NCBI GenBank assembly: GCA_037447655.1
Contig: JBBHKE010002725.1
Span: 1 to 46,570, forward strand
Direction: 5' to 3'
DNA: 46,570 nt
Source of the DNA: Zygnema cylindricum
Taxonomy: Eukaryota; Streptophyta; Zygnematophyceae; Zygnematales; Zygnemataceae
The notes beneath the pieces were generated by a model. The model did not search any database. It had not been told where the DNA came from and was given only the letters and a program-made list of their open reading frames with translations. Positions 32,860-43,857 of this stretch are shown piece after piece; the first letter of the stretch is position 1; the number at the start of each line of letters is the position of its first letter. Made by a program: the position numbers and the translations under genes.

Positions 32860-33075
32860 CACCGTGAATCGCTATTAGTGTTAATTTTTTTTTCGTCTCT
32901 TAAACCTTTTTTCTCCGTACACACTTGTCCGATTATGGATCTGACGGTTGCGATTGAAAGGTAAGATTCTCAGCTTCCGATCGGCGGTCTCAAATTGAAA
33001 GCCAGACAAGTGTGCGCGGAGAAAATATGTTTTACGTGGCGAAATAATTATTAACACTAATAGCGATACACGGTG
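32860..33075 (-). mobile_element. TA-flanked MITE (216 bp), inverted partner
   Basis: Ends CACCGTGAATCGCTATTAGTG and its inverted copy, flanked by TA. Only about 50 bp separate it from the 32589 copy. Interior GATCTGACGGTTGCGATTG mirrors that copy. Confidence 0.8.
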
Positions 33076-33369
33076 TACTGTACAAAGGTTGAGAAGCGAA
33101 CGAATCAAACAACACAAATTTGTTCAATTCTAAATTTAGTTCAAAGCGGCATCAATTTTTCCAGCGTGGACGACCGGTCAATAAGCGACCTGGACCGACT
33201 ATTTCAAACGACTCCGTACTTTATTTCTGAGTACGACGGCCATTGACAAGAAGTCAAGAAACCAACAAATGAAAGGAACGTACAGATATGAAATACGGAT
33301 TCCGGGAAACAGTCGGTTCAGTTCTCTCGTCGACGGTCCGGCCACGCTAAAAAATTGACACGACATGAT

Positions 33370-33379
33370 GCCACGTGGC
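33370..33379. promoter_or_regulatory. Palindromic G-box GCCACGTGGC
   Basis: Second perfect copy, again within TGCCACGTGGCA. No gene was recognised next to it. Confidence 0.45.
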
Positions 33380-34732
33380 AGGCTTATAGAGAAATCTGTA
33401 CTTCTCAAGCCGTTGGGACAATGTCTCCACGCGCGTTGGCAGCTATTAGCGGCGTCCGATACGGACAGAATTATTGAAGAGTCCTGAGAGGGTACATTAC
33501 CGTACAGGTATTTCGTACTTGGAGAAACGTACGGACGACGCAAAATCGTGCGGAATTAAATTACGGGAATTGAAGCAGCGTTTTAACTCGTGTCAAATCT
33601 GGGTTTCAGCTGTCAGCGTTTAAACGGTGGCGAGTTATGGAATAAAATCTCCAGAAGTTAATGAGTACGGTTTTGAATTCTTGAATTAATGAACCACAGT
33701 ATTGAATCTCCGGATGACCCGGAATTACACTGGTCGACCGACAATTTTAACCAGATGTACGGTGGATGTGTACTTCCGAGGCTCCAGCCGGCTTTACAAG
33801 TTTTGGTCAACTCTCTGGACTCGTCGGGCTTCTTCCAATTGGGCCCTCGAAGGAATAATTTATTCAGTCGATTTTAATGATTGGTTAATTACTGATTGAA
33901 GTGGTCGGTAACTGTAGGTTCCAGAACCGGACAGTCATAAATTAGCGCAATCATTGAAAATTACTTCCAACATGGCACCAGCTTTGGTGGCCCAATGGGC
34001 GGAGACCTTCGTCTGTACTTTTAGTCGGTTTGAATTTTGAATCCGTTTCTGTACTTTTGTCGTTATCGGAATATCTGGTCGGTGAATCTGGCTACTCGGG
34101 ACATTCTCGGGCTTTGCACTTGTTCACCTTTGTACTTATGGTCGGTTTTGATGACACTGAAGTGGACGACAAATTTATTTTGTCCTCTATAGGTACCTTT
34201 TACTTTATTTTTGTCATATCATGATACAGTTTTGTCTTATGTGCTGTTTGTTTGTGATAAAATATCACGTGTATTTCTGTGGCACGTTATGTAAAGATTA
34301 ACGAACGCTTGTTGTCTTATTTGCCGACCGTAAGGCTCAGCTTTCCAGTTTCCACCGCGTCGGAGCTGTCGCTACAGTAGTTTTGTACTGAATTTCTGTT
34401 TTATTGGCCTACCACGCGTCTCATGACTCGTGCGTGTCACTTCATTTCTTCGCCGTACGGCAAAGCACCTAACACGTATTATGTACTTTTTCTTTGGCAA
34501 TTGACCGCCCAAACTGCTACAGTACAGAACTGTACTGTACTGTGGCTGGACACCCCGAAAACAAATCCGTACAATGAACATTTTCAGAACACGTGCGCCA
34601 ATGATTTTCAAGAGGTGACGACTCAGCCGCGTCACAAATCGCCCGGCGGCCCGAAAAATGCGCGTGGCGACACTGCCGAGGTGCCAACGGCTAGGATTAT
34701 CGGATTATTGATATGTATCTTATTAAAATCTT

Positions 34733-34742
34733 GCCACGTGGC
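34733..34742. promoter_or_regulatory. Palindromic G-box GCCACGTGGC
   Basis: Third perfect copy, again within TGCCACGTGGCA. Partial ACGTG relatives lie at about 34974, 41150 and 45401. Confidence 0.45.
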
Positions 34743-35347
34743 ATGACGCTCGTATTCGTTTCTTAACGTGAACGGACCGTCGACGGGTGAAGCGAACCGA
34801 CGACGACGATTGGTGCTTAAGCTATTTGAACGAGTTCCGCACTTTATTTTTCTGTACGTACTTTTTCGTTCACCGGTTCCTGCCCTGCTGCTTCCAATTG
34901 GTCGTAGCATAGCAATTGATATTTTCACAATCGAAAATAATCCTTGCACAAAAATAAATATACCGGCGCAACGCCACGTGTCTCGCCGTATCAAAATTGT
35001 GTACTTCCCACGGCGTGGCATGTTATAATCCGGCATTGGCGGTGGCCGTCGTCCGTACGATCATAGGAATTTTGGCGCGGCAAATGTTCTGAAAGTGTTT
35101 AATTTCGTGCGACTTTTTCTTTGGCGGTGTCAACCTAGAAGTTTTAGGGTGTGAACATTGCAATTGTATTTGTCGTTTTATGATTTACCGTACGGATTGT
35201 CCAAAGGAAGGCCTTAATCATAAACAGCGATTTCCGGATCGTGAATATATATATATAAAAGAGTAAACAAAAAACCGTAGAACTATAAAAACCTTGAAAA
35301 TCTTTTAACTTAAAAAAAAAACAGCAATAAAATTAAAAACAACGTCA

Positions 35348-35505
35348 TTGAAGGAGGGAGGGAGGGAGGGGAGAGGGGGAGAGGGGGAGAGGGAGGGCGG
35401 GGAGGGAGATAGGGAGAGGGAGAGACGGGGAGGGAGAGAGGGAGAGGTGAGGGAGAGAGGGGGAGGGAGGGGAAGAGGGAGGGGAGAGAGAGAGAGAAAG
35501 GAAGA
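35348..35505. repeat. (GGGA/GA)n tract
   Basis: About 160 bp of GGGAGA units. Frames on both strands are composition artefacts. Confidence 0.93.
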
Positions 35506-35509
35506 TCAA

Positions 35510-36175
35510 AGCATTCAAATGAAAAAAACTCCATGCGAGAAACGAAAACAAAAAACAGAAACAGAAAGGAGAAAATAAGAACTTCAGTTTTAACTTTTTC
35601 AATTGATCAGCTTGTCTTACTAAACAGCAAAAAGCTTATTTTGAAAAACTCATACAAATTACTGAATTAGAAACTAAAAAGGAGAAAAAAAAAAGTGTGA
35701 GAGTTAAGCGGTTTATTCGGAGCAACTTTTTTTATTTTCTCAACGACTATAAAAATTGAACCAAATCTAAAATTGGGTTCATAGAAAAACTGAAAAAGAA
35801 AGGTATTGGAGGATAGGAAAAAAAAAACTTTTGTTTACATTTTTTTTATTTTTCTACCATGTTACACATTATAGATTTTATTTCTGTATCAAAACTTCTT
35901 GATTTAATCCCTTTAATTATTAAAAATTCGCGATCAAATATACAAAAAGATACATTGTACCATTGTGTAAAAATGAAAGATCCTTAGATACAAAAAAAAA
36001 ATAGACATATCTTTGCGCTATATATTACTTTAGAAAATACTTAATCTTGAATTGAAACAGAATTTTACACAATTTGGTACAGCTGATGATACTGCTAGGC
36101 CTCTTGGAAAATGTCCAGTAGTAAGATTTTGATAAAAAATATTTGAAAATCGCAAAAACCAAACTTCTTCGCCGA
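35510..36175. other. AT-rich DNA without recognisable features
   Basis: Poly-A and poly-T runs, no open frame of note, no repeat family shared with the rest of the window. Confidence 0.6.
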
Positions 36176-36179
36176 TGTC

Positions 36180-36560
36180 AAACATCAATTATCAAATCTG
36201 AAATGTCCGATGTTATCAACGTCAAATATTGTCCAATTTCCAGCATCCAATGCCGATATTGAATGTCCAATTTCTGAAATCCAACGCCCAAAAATGTCCG
36301 ATGTCCGACGTCCGAGATCCGGTGCTTAATGTTTTATTTCCAACATCTTATGTTTGACCTTCATGTAAAATGCCAATCGCCAATATCTAGTGCCCAATGT
36401 CCACATTCTCATAATTTTTGATGTCAAAATTGTGATACGCCGATGTCCAATATCTGCCGTCCGATGTTCAGTGGACCAATGTCTGATTCTTGATGTCCGA
36501 TTTGAGGACATTGTCCACGAATTATAATGTCCACTAGAGTCAAAACCAGGTTTATGAGTA
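36180..36560. repeat. Degenerate CCAATGTC/CCGATGTC minisatellite 3' of the LRR gene
   Basis: Words such as AATGTCCGATGT, CCAATTTCCAGCATCCAATG and TCCGACGTCCGA repeat irregularly. It belongs to the same minisatellite class as the introns of the O-fucosyltransferase-like genes but is more eroded. It is about 180 bp past the LRR stop codon. Confidence 0.7.
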
Positions 36561-36741
36561 TCCAATGACTAACATCCGGTTCTGAATTTCTAATTTCCTT
36601 TTCAGAATTTTTAAATTCTAATATTGAAGTCCAAAGAGAGACTCACAAAATCGCCTGTCACCTGATGAGCTTCAAACACTAAATTTAAAAATTTGTAATG
36701 TTTCCAAATCACAAGTCTAAAACCTCAGAGTTCCCAATGAT

Positions 36742-39702
36742 TCACCGACCAATTCCAGTTTTCGGTGGCACTCCAGTGCCCTTTGCTGAAAAATCCTCAA
36801 CTTCATCCGGAAGTTCAACATCAATCGCAACATCTTTTTCCGGTATCGAAGCAGATTTTTGCTTCAGCAATTCCTTGAAAAGTACCGATTCTCTTTTGGG
36901 AGTTCCACCTTCTTTCGCCGCTTGAGCCTCGCACCATTTCCGTAAAACGGCTCCTGATTGCAAACCGGATTTTTCCGAAACGGATCTCGGACCGAGTCCA
37001 AATCCGATTCTTTCCGAACCTGATCTCGGACCCATTCCGAAACCTATACGTTCCGAACCTGATCTTGGACCGAGCCCGACAACTCTTTGAGAACTAGATC
37101 GTGGAACAAGTTCCAAACCCAATTCCACACCTACTCCCGGACCTAAGCCGAAATCAGGTTCGGTTTCTTCATTTTTCGAGGAAGCAAGATAACAATATAA
37201 TGTCGGAAGACAAAGAAGAAGGATCCCAAAAACGGCGATTGAACAAGAGACTACAATACTAATTGTGGTCGGACCGTCTTGTCCCTTATTGTCAGGTTCG
37301 CAAGCCGTCGAAAGAGGAGCGCCACAAAGATTTGCATTATTTTTGAAAGATGAAATAGGAAAAAGGGAAAGGTTGTTGGGTATAGGTCCTTCCAAGGAAT
37401 TGGATGAAACATTGAAATATTTGAGAAAAATCGCTCCCGAAAAAGTCGACGGAATCGTGCCACTTAGAGAGTTTTGCGACAAATCGAGAAATTCAAGTTC
37501 CGATAGTAGCGCCAAATTTGGAGGAATGAATCCGGAAATATTATTCATCGAAAGATCTAAAATTTGTAAGAAATCAAAACCGTTGAAAGAAGGAAGAGTT
37601 CCGGAAAGCGAGTTGTTACTCAAATCGACAAAAGAAAGAGTTGTCGGTAAATCGGGGATCGATCCATTCATTCGATTGTTAGAAATGTTTAAATGTGTCA
37701 AAGATTTTATAAAATACAAATCCTCCGGAACATCGCCCCAAAAAAAGTTTCCGGAGAATTGTAATTCTTTTAATCGAGTCGTCCTCGAAAAATTCGACGG
37801 AATGGGTCCAAACATTTTATTGTTTTGGAGGTTGAGAACCATCAAACTAGGGAGATTAGAAAGAGTATCAACTGGTAAACTTGCGGAAATTTGATTAAAT
37901 TGGAGCTGTAAAGAGGTTAAAGTAGTACTATTTAATTCATAAGAATCGAAAAATTGGGTCAAAGAATTATAGCTTATGTCGAGAGAGAGAAGACCAGGAG
38001 GAGATAAAAGAGAGGAGGGAATGCCTTTTTCCAAAAAATTGTGACTTAAGTCGACGTCAACTAAAGATTGGGCGTTAATCCCTAGACTTTGGGGTATGGA
38101 ACCATTAAAATAATTATAAGAGAGGTCTAATTGTACTAGAGAAGTCCAATTTTTGATGTACGGAAGATTTCCCGAAAAATTGTTAGCCGTAAGGTTGAGA
38201 TTCGTGAGAAAGGGAAGACTATTCAAAATCAAAATTTGACCAGAAATTTGATTGTTTTGGAGTTGGAGATCTTCGAGATTCGTACAATCTCTAAAAGATT
38301 TTGGAAGATCTCCTGTCAGATTATTCGAATACGCCCAAAATTGAGAAAGCGAGGAGGAATTAAAAGGAGGAATGGGGCCAGAAAGTTGATTCGTATGTAT
38401 AAGAAGAGTATTTAATTTTTGGAATTTAGCGAATTCTGTCGGAATCTGCCCGGAAATTTTGTTTTTTTCTACACATAGGGAGAATAGGTTTTCGAGGAGG
38501 CTGAGATTGGCTGGCAGGGAACCCGACAAAAAATTAGAGCTGAGCTGGAGGAAATTGAGAGATACGCATTTCGAAATTCCCTCGGGAATCTCGCCGTGCA
38601 GCTGATTTTCCTGGAGAGCTAATAGAGAAAGAGACAAAGAGTTCCGTACACAGAGTCGCGACAAAAAATTGGAAACATTCCCAGAAAGCCGGTTACTGTA
38701 GAGAGAGAGAAGGCTCCACGAACCTTCCGCCAATTCCAAAGGAATCTCGCCCGTCAGATTATTCGTAGATAAATCCAAAATAATGCCGTCGGGATCCTCG
38801 AATAATCCAAATTCTTTCGGTATACTACCGGACAAAAAGTTCCTACTAAGGTCAAGCTCGGTCAAGGAACTCAAACCGGCCAGTACGGACGGAATCTCGC
38901 CGACCAAATGCATATCTTTGAATCGCGCGACCGTCAGACTTGCCGGCCAGCTGTCGGAATCCGACGGTAAACTTGACGGCGTCAAGTTTTCGCATTGGCT
39001 CAAATCAATCATCTCCAATTCCGGTAAATACTTCAACCAATCAGGAAAGCCGCCCGAAAAAGAGTTCGCGTAAAGTAAAACCGTTTTTAACTTGTTTAAA
39101 CGTTTAAACGGTAATTCCGCCAAGTCTCCCGCGAAATCATTGGCTACGAGATCCAGAGTGCTCAAATTTTTAAAATTCGAAAGGATTTCCAAAGTGCCGT
39201 TCAAAAATTGTCCGCCGAGGATTAGGGTTTCGAGTGACGACAAATTTCCCCAAGAATCCGGGATCGGTCCGTACAGAAAATTGTTCGACAGATCGAGAAT
39301 CCGGAGCGCCGTCAGATTTCCGATCGACGCCGGAAGCGTGCCGTTGAGATCGGCGACGGAAATTGTTAAATTGACAACTCTCGAGACGCCGGTCGACGGC
39401 GTGACACAAGTCACGCCGTGCCAGCAGCAAGCTTCCGAAATTTGGTTTCTCCGCCAAGTGGACAATGTATCGTACGGATCGTACACTTCTGTACGGAACT
39501 GAAGGAGAGCGTCGACGTCCGAAGGATGGAGGTTTTGGATGGGACAAGAGAGGGAGGTTTGGGGGTAGGAGGAGAGGGAGAGGAGTAAAAGGAAGGAGGA
39601 GAGGAGGGATAGTGTTTTGGAATTTTTGTTCGGAGAGTTTTTAGTGCGATTTTTGTCGGAAGAAGAGAATCGTATTATAAAGATTTTACGGAAAGAAGCC
39701 AT
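36742..39702 (-). CDS. Leucine-rich-repeat receptor-like protein with a long cytosolic tail
   Basis: 986 residues, no intron visible. I start at MASFRKIFIIRF (39702) because a hydrophobic signal segment follows (residues 31-44) and then the LRR N-terminal cap SDVDALLQFRTE...CCWHGVTC (about 61-97). The open frame extends upstream to 40062, but only through pyrimidine-rich sequence that looks like 5' UTR. More than 20 plant-type LRRs (L--L-L--N-L-G-IP) follow, many with N-glycosylation sites, then a cap with ANLCGAPLSTAC. One transmembrane helix lies at about 814-840 (ISIVVSCSIAVFGILLLCLP). There is no kinase. The tail of about 146 residues is unusual for receptor-like proteins, whose tails are usually a few dozen residues. 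It has three 13-residue GLGPRSGSERIGF-type units, then a basic/acidic region. Such proteins usually signal at the plasma membrane with a co-receptor kinase (family knowledge); the ligand is unknown. Confidence 0.93.
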   Translation of the reverse strand: MASFRKIFIIRFSSSDKNRTKNSPNKNSKTLSLLSSFLLLLSLSSYPQTSLSCPIQNLHPSDVDALLQFRTEVYDPYDTLSTWRRNQISEACCWHGVTCVTPSTGVSRVVNLTISVADLNGTLPASIGNLTALRILDLSNNFLYGPIPDSWGNLSSLETLILGGQFLNGTLEILSNFKNLSTLDLVANDFAGDLAELPFKRLNKLKTVLLYANSFSGGFPDWLKYLPELEMIDLSQCENLTPSSLPSDSDSWPASLTVARFKDMHLVGEIPSVLAGLSSLTELDLSRNFLSGSIPKEFGLFEDPDGIILDLSTNNLTGEIPLELAEGSWSLLSLYSNRLSGNVSNFLSRLCVRNSLSLSLLALQENQLHGEIPEGISKCVSLNFLQLSSNFLSGSLPANLSLLENLFSLCVEKNKISGQIPTEFAKFQKLNTLLIHTNQLSGPIPPFNSSSLSQFWAYSNNLTGDLPKSFRDCTNLEDLQLQNNQISGQILILNSLPFLTNLNLTANNFSGNLPYIKNWTSLVQLDLSYNYFNGSIPQSLGINAQSLVDVDLSHNFLEKGIPSSLLSPPGLLSLDISYNSLTQFFDSYELNSTTLTSLQLQFNQISASLPVDTLSNLPSLMVLNLQNNKMFGPIPSNFSRTTRLKELQFSGNFFWGDVPEDLYFIKSLTHLNISNNRMNGSIPDLPTTLSFVDLSNNSLSGTLPSFNGFDFLQILDLSMNNISGFIPPNLALLSELEFLDLSQNSLSGTIPSTFSGAIFLKYFNVSSNSLEGPIPNNLSLFPISSFKNNANLCGAPLSTACEPDNKGQDGPTTISIVVSCSIAVFGILLLCLPTLYCYLASSKNEETEPDFGLGPGVGVELGLELVPRSSSQRVVGLGPRSGSERIGFGMGPRSGSERIGFGLGPRSVSEKSGLQSGAVLRKWCEAQAAKEGGTPKRESVLFKELLKQKSASIPEKDVAIDVELPDEVEDFSAKGTGVPPKTGIGR

Positions 39703-39905
39703 GTTGAGTGGAGGAAGAGAGAGAGAGAGAGGAGGAGAAAAGTAGAGGGAAGGGAAGGGAGGATAGGGGAGAGAAGGGAGAGGGGGGGAGGGAGAGAGGA
39801 GGAGGGGGAAGAAGGGGGAGAGGAGAGGTGGCGGAGGTGAGAGGGACGAGAGGGAGAGAGAGGGAAGGAAGCCGCTGAAATGGAAGAGGCACGAGAGAGA
39901 GAAGT
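39703..39905 (-). promoter_or_regulatory. Pyrimidine-rich 5' leader of the LRR gene
   Basis: On the minus strand about 200 bases of nearly pure C/T directly precede the ATG, as often seen in plant core promoters and leaders (Y patch). No convincing TATA box within 400 bp; GATTATATAG lies at about 40020. Confidence 0.5.
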
Positions 39906-40309
39906 ATTTGCCAGGCTGTTCCTTGAAAATGACGGTTCCTGCAATATTTTTTTGTTCCTGACCGGATAGTACGGGCAACTCTATAAAAAACAAAAATCCA
40001 ATTATAGGCCGGTCTATATAATCTAAACCGTACATATTCTCGATCTGTCCATCGGACGGCATCGGGAGGACGACTCCGGAAAATAAAACGTTGGCCCTAA
40101 AAAACGTCGGTCGTCGGGGAAAAAGACAAAAAAGTCAACGCGCCAATAGCAGGAGAGTCCTTCTTCACCGGCGGCCACCTGAACGACTGTTGGCCACAGG
40201 ACAAAATATAGTTCCGCCAGAATAATCTCGTTTTTTGTCGGTAGCGGCTGAAGTGGCGGCAGAGAGGCGCAGTCGGCGGACCGAATCGGAGCTGTACATT
40301 TATGTACGG

Positions 40310-41618
40310 ACGCATTAACTATTGACTAATAATAAGGATCGAAAAAAGATGCAGAGAAAATGTTCGAGACCCGAGAGTACAGAACAGTACAATAAAATAC
40401 AGTACTGTACTGTACTTTACCGAATCGTATTTTACTGTACTGTATTGGCCGATTTTAGGTCAAATAGATAAAATACGGGAAAGCTACAGTACAGTAATTT
40501 TTACGAAATATTCTGACAATATATGATTAGTTCAGATTCGCATTAGATAGAATCTGACGGTCAAGTTCGAGCATTTGTTTTCCAAAAAATATATATATAT
40601 TTACCCGTTGAGATTTTTATTGCACTTCTGACCGATAAATTTTTGATTGGTCCGGAGCATTCAGTCCCGGGCCATCGCCCTTCGGGCAAAGCAAATAAAA
40701 AAAACACAAAACTGCCCGAAAAAAAAAATCAAGGCGTCATTCCATGGAAAAGGCGAGAAATCCGTTTTGCTGACGCGACGTAAGAAGTTAACGAACGGGC
40801 AAGCGCGTCTAGAACCAGACAAAAAAGCTGACGTCACTTCCCCGCTCATCTGCCAACGGAAGCCACTGAGCTTCCGTACTTCTCTGGAATACTGCCAATA
40901 AAAAGTTTTCTGCAATGAAAAAGTTAAAACGCGTAAAAATTATGTGAAGAAAATGTCGGGAGTGAACTTTCCATTTCTGTTTTTGTTATTTTATGCCACA
41001 AATTACGCATGACGTCACCTATTTTATTTTATCGCGTCTCGATATGAATGCAAAATAATAATAGGTTTGAACGTGTAGAAAATTAATTGGAGTATTTTTC
41101 GTGTACTGAAGAGCCTTTCTATTTCCAATTAGGGCTTCTGCGTTGCACACGTGGCAGCGAAACGGCTTGGGAAGCGCCTTAATTATTACGCAATCATTAT
41201 AAAATCTGATTACATAAATAAATTTCGTACAGTAAAGTACAAATGGTCCTCATAATGGACAAAACAACTACAGTAACCGACAAGATAAAATATATATTTT
41301 TTGTAAGCTTTGACGTTGTAGACATGTTCTTTTGTCTTTCATCATAATATTATTACATTATCCAATCAATGCCTCGAAGCAATGAAATCTTTGACTCCCA
41401 TGGTTGACGCCAGACGAAATCCGTACACCAGAAAGTGCCATCCATTTTTCGTACTTCAGCAGGAGACAGTTCGGACTCATTAACCTGCTGACAGCCTGGC
41501 AAGGCCGGCTTTTTTTGACGGCTTTGGACCGATCTGGTCGGTGCTCAATTGTCGGCTTTGTGTCCAAACAGGGCAGAAGTAGAACGTCGTCATAAATACG
41601 GAGGGATGCCGCCCGAGC
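40310..41618. other. No supported gene; upstream DNA of the LRR gene
   Basis: GTACTGTAC strings are concentrated at 40379-40445. Frames at 40647-40901 and 41358-41651 have no recognisable domain. An ACACGTGGCAGC word lies at 41150. It may contain the LRR promoter and old transposon debris. Confidence 0.55.
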
Positions 41619-41620
41619 TA

Positions 41621-42225
41621 CACCGCCAATCGCTATTAGCGTTTTGTACACTAATACCGTCCCGCTTTTTTTTCGTTTTATTCTCCATTAGCGTAGTTCA
41701 TTCTATTTTTTTCTTTACTCTATTTAAGGTTAATTTGTTGGTACCGTACAAGTTTGAAGTACGTCATCGTTCTAATTGTTTAATAATTATAATTTGGGTC
41801 TTTGAAAAAGTAAATGTCGGTCGCAAACATGCTTACACTAATATAGGTATTTGTATAAAATCTGACAAATTGTACACAAATCGTACGTTCACACAGTCGA
41901 AACGTGGTTTTTGGACGAATATATGCGAACGAGATATTTGACAACCCGTTTCGATCCCCTTTTTAGACCACACATTCTCATGCGTCCGCGGCTACTAAAC
42001 AAAATGAATTGTACTTTTCACTTAAAAGGTACGGTTTTGTATGTTTTTACTCTGACCGTACATCACACTATTTAAGATATTACGTACTTCCATTTTGTAC
42101 GGTACTAAAAAATTAACCCTAAATAGAGTAAAGAAAAAAATAGAATGAACTACGCTAATGGAGAATAACAAAAAAAAAAAGCGGGACGAAATTAGCGTTC
42201 ACTACGCTAATAGCGATTGGCGGTG
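41621..42225. mobile_element. TIR element with long arms (605 bp)
   Basis: Arms of about 135 bp are inverted copies: CACCGCCAATCGCTATTAGCG at the end, then CGTCCCGCTTTTTTTT, TCTCCATTAGCGTAGTTCA and TTTCTTTACTCTATTTA, mirrored at 42100-42225. Flanked by TA (41619-41620 and 42226-42227). The interior resembles parts of the palindrome arms at 19.1-19.9 kb (ACACTAATATAGGTA, TCTGACAAATTGTAC). Non-coding. Confidence 0.82.
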
Positions 42226-42237
42226 TACTGTCCTGTA

Positions 42238-43857
42238 CCACCATGAATATTAATTAGTGTTGATAGCATTTTCGCCACTGAAAACATCTTTTCTCCGTAC
42301 ACATTTGTCCAATTTTCAATTTAAGGGTAGCCTTCCATCAGGCGTTCCCAGTAATCGTACGAACACGTTTACTGGGAGTAAAATTTGTAGCACCCTTCCA
42401 TCAGGTCGTGCCAGTGAATGAGGTGTTAGATTGCGATTGGTACCACGTAGGACCTTTTGAGCCGCCCAGGAATAATCATCATTTCCAAAAGGACAAAATC
42501 GCAGCTGCGTATGTGTACGGGCGGACGCCGATTAAAATATCTCGTAGCGTCACGCTAATGTACAATCTGAACGTTCTTACGGTTGTTGTGGTATCAACGG
42601 CCACGAAAACCGTTGCAAAATTAAAGTTTGTACAAATGTCCAAGGATGTACCATTTGTACGTGAATCGCTGTATCGCACATTTATGAAGGAGACGTCACA
42701 GGATGTCTTACAACCAAAAAAAATTTGTCGTCGACCATACAACCAAGATGTTTTTGTCGTCGAACAGGCTGGCTTTTATGTCACACGGTCCACTCCAATT
42801 GCCACATGTAAGTTTATTACTTCACGTCTGTCGTGGATCGACTCTGACTTTACAAGTGGACCAAAACACGCGTCTAGTAATCACAAACTCTCCTCCCGAG
42901 GACAGTTGGAGGAGACTAGCTACGTACTGGAAACAAGAAGCGTTTGCGTCGAAAATTGAAAATCGGACGGTGGTAGTTCAATCCAAGAAGTCTGGAGAAT
43001 CTCAACGAATTTTTAGTAAACATCTTTTGAAAAAAAAAAAAAAAAACAGTACGGCCTAGTACGGAACGTTACTTTCTCCAGTAGACGATCGGACGGTCGC
43101 TGATGAAAGTAGCGATCTAAGAAGATCACATGGAAAGCCCGTAACACAACTTACGCTAAAGGCGGCCTACAAAAGGCCTACCAAAAAACGCCTACTTTTG
43201 AACTATGGTTTTAAGAGACGAACAAACATTAACACTAATTACGATTCACGATTGTACCATACTGAACTGTTGTGACGTGGAAGTGTACCTTTTTTGTGAC
43301 TATAACCTGAAACTGTCGAAACGTCCTGTTACACATAGAAATATGGCGTACGGAGCTTAGTTTTGTGATACCTGTACGAAGCATATGTACAATTAGGGTT
43401 TGACTGTAGTAGTTAAGGGCGAAATTTTATCATGGTCAATCACATGCTGCGGTCAACGTGGGATTGCTAATGATTAGTATCGACACGTGTCTATATTGTC
43501 GACATGTTTACAAATTTTCCGTACCGGATACTGCAATTTCTCGGTACTATCATGCCGTTATCACTTTTGCTTTTTTATAAAGGACAAAAATGTGTTGTCG
43601 CATCCGGTGTCCGATGCGTCGAATTGGGGACCGTCGTTCAGTATCTTCGATTTTGAGCCGTTGATCGTGTCCGCTTCAGGATTGACCTTTTTAGACCTTT
43701 TTCGCCACATAAAACATATTTTCTCCGTACACACTTGTCCAATTTCTAATTTGAGACCGCCAATCGAAAGCTGAGAATTTAATATTTCAATCGCAACCGT
43801 CAGATCTATAATCCGACAGGTGATTACAGGTAAAGACGCTAATAGCGATTCACGTTT
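42238..43857. mobile_element. MITE of the 32589/32860 type split by a larger insertion
   Basis: The left part (42238-42330: ATTAGTGTTGATAGC, CTCCGTACACATTTGTCCAATTTTCAATTTAA) and right part (about 43690-43857: CTCCGTACACACTTGTCC, AATCGCAACCGTCAGATCTATAATCCGACA, GCTAATAGCGATTCACG) flank about 1.35 kb of unrelated sequence. That insert holds a direct CCTTCCATCAGGCGT repeat (42332 and 42394) and the 43075-43207 element. The 183-codon frame at 42408-42959 begins at a non-ATG codon and is not supported as a gene. Confidence 0.55.
43075..43207. mobile_element. Deleted relative of the 7932-8478 TIR element
   Basis: Shares GATCTAAGAAGATCACATG, AAAGCCC-TAA-ACAACTTACG and the right end GGCCTACCA then CGCCTACTTTTGAACTATG with the first copy. 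The left end and about 190 bp of interior are missing. Confidence 0.6.

Larger units (their letters stand above)
33080..35340. other. No supported gene; GTAC-rich DNA with G-boxes
   Basis: Several 60-134-codon frames on both strands (for example 33199-33543 minus and 34632-35036 minus) show no domain and no splice logic. GTAC words are very dense (34516-34545 reads TACAGTACAGAACTGTACTG and on). Two perfect G-boxes fall here. An AT dinucleotide run lies at 35245-35258. Confidence 0.6.

Noticed and set aside
33689-33899. Two overlapping 62-65-codon frames with real ATGs
   Set aside because: They overlap in different frames, have no homology I recognise, and no splice sites or neighbouring exons support either.
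36698-39502. Plus-strand frames inside the LRR gene (for example 37265-37894)
   Set aside because: They are antisense shadows of the LRR coding sequence.
39703-40062. Upstream in-frame extension of the LRR protein by 120 codons
   Set aside because: The added residues are mostly Pro/Ser/Leu from a CT tract, and the signal peptide lies downstream of the ATG at 39702.
42408-42959. 183-codon frame
   Set aside because: Starts at GTG, has no domain, and lies in DNA inserted in a split MITE. It reads like random translation.
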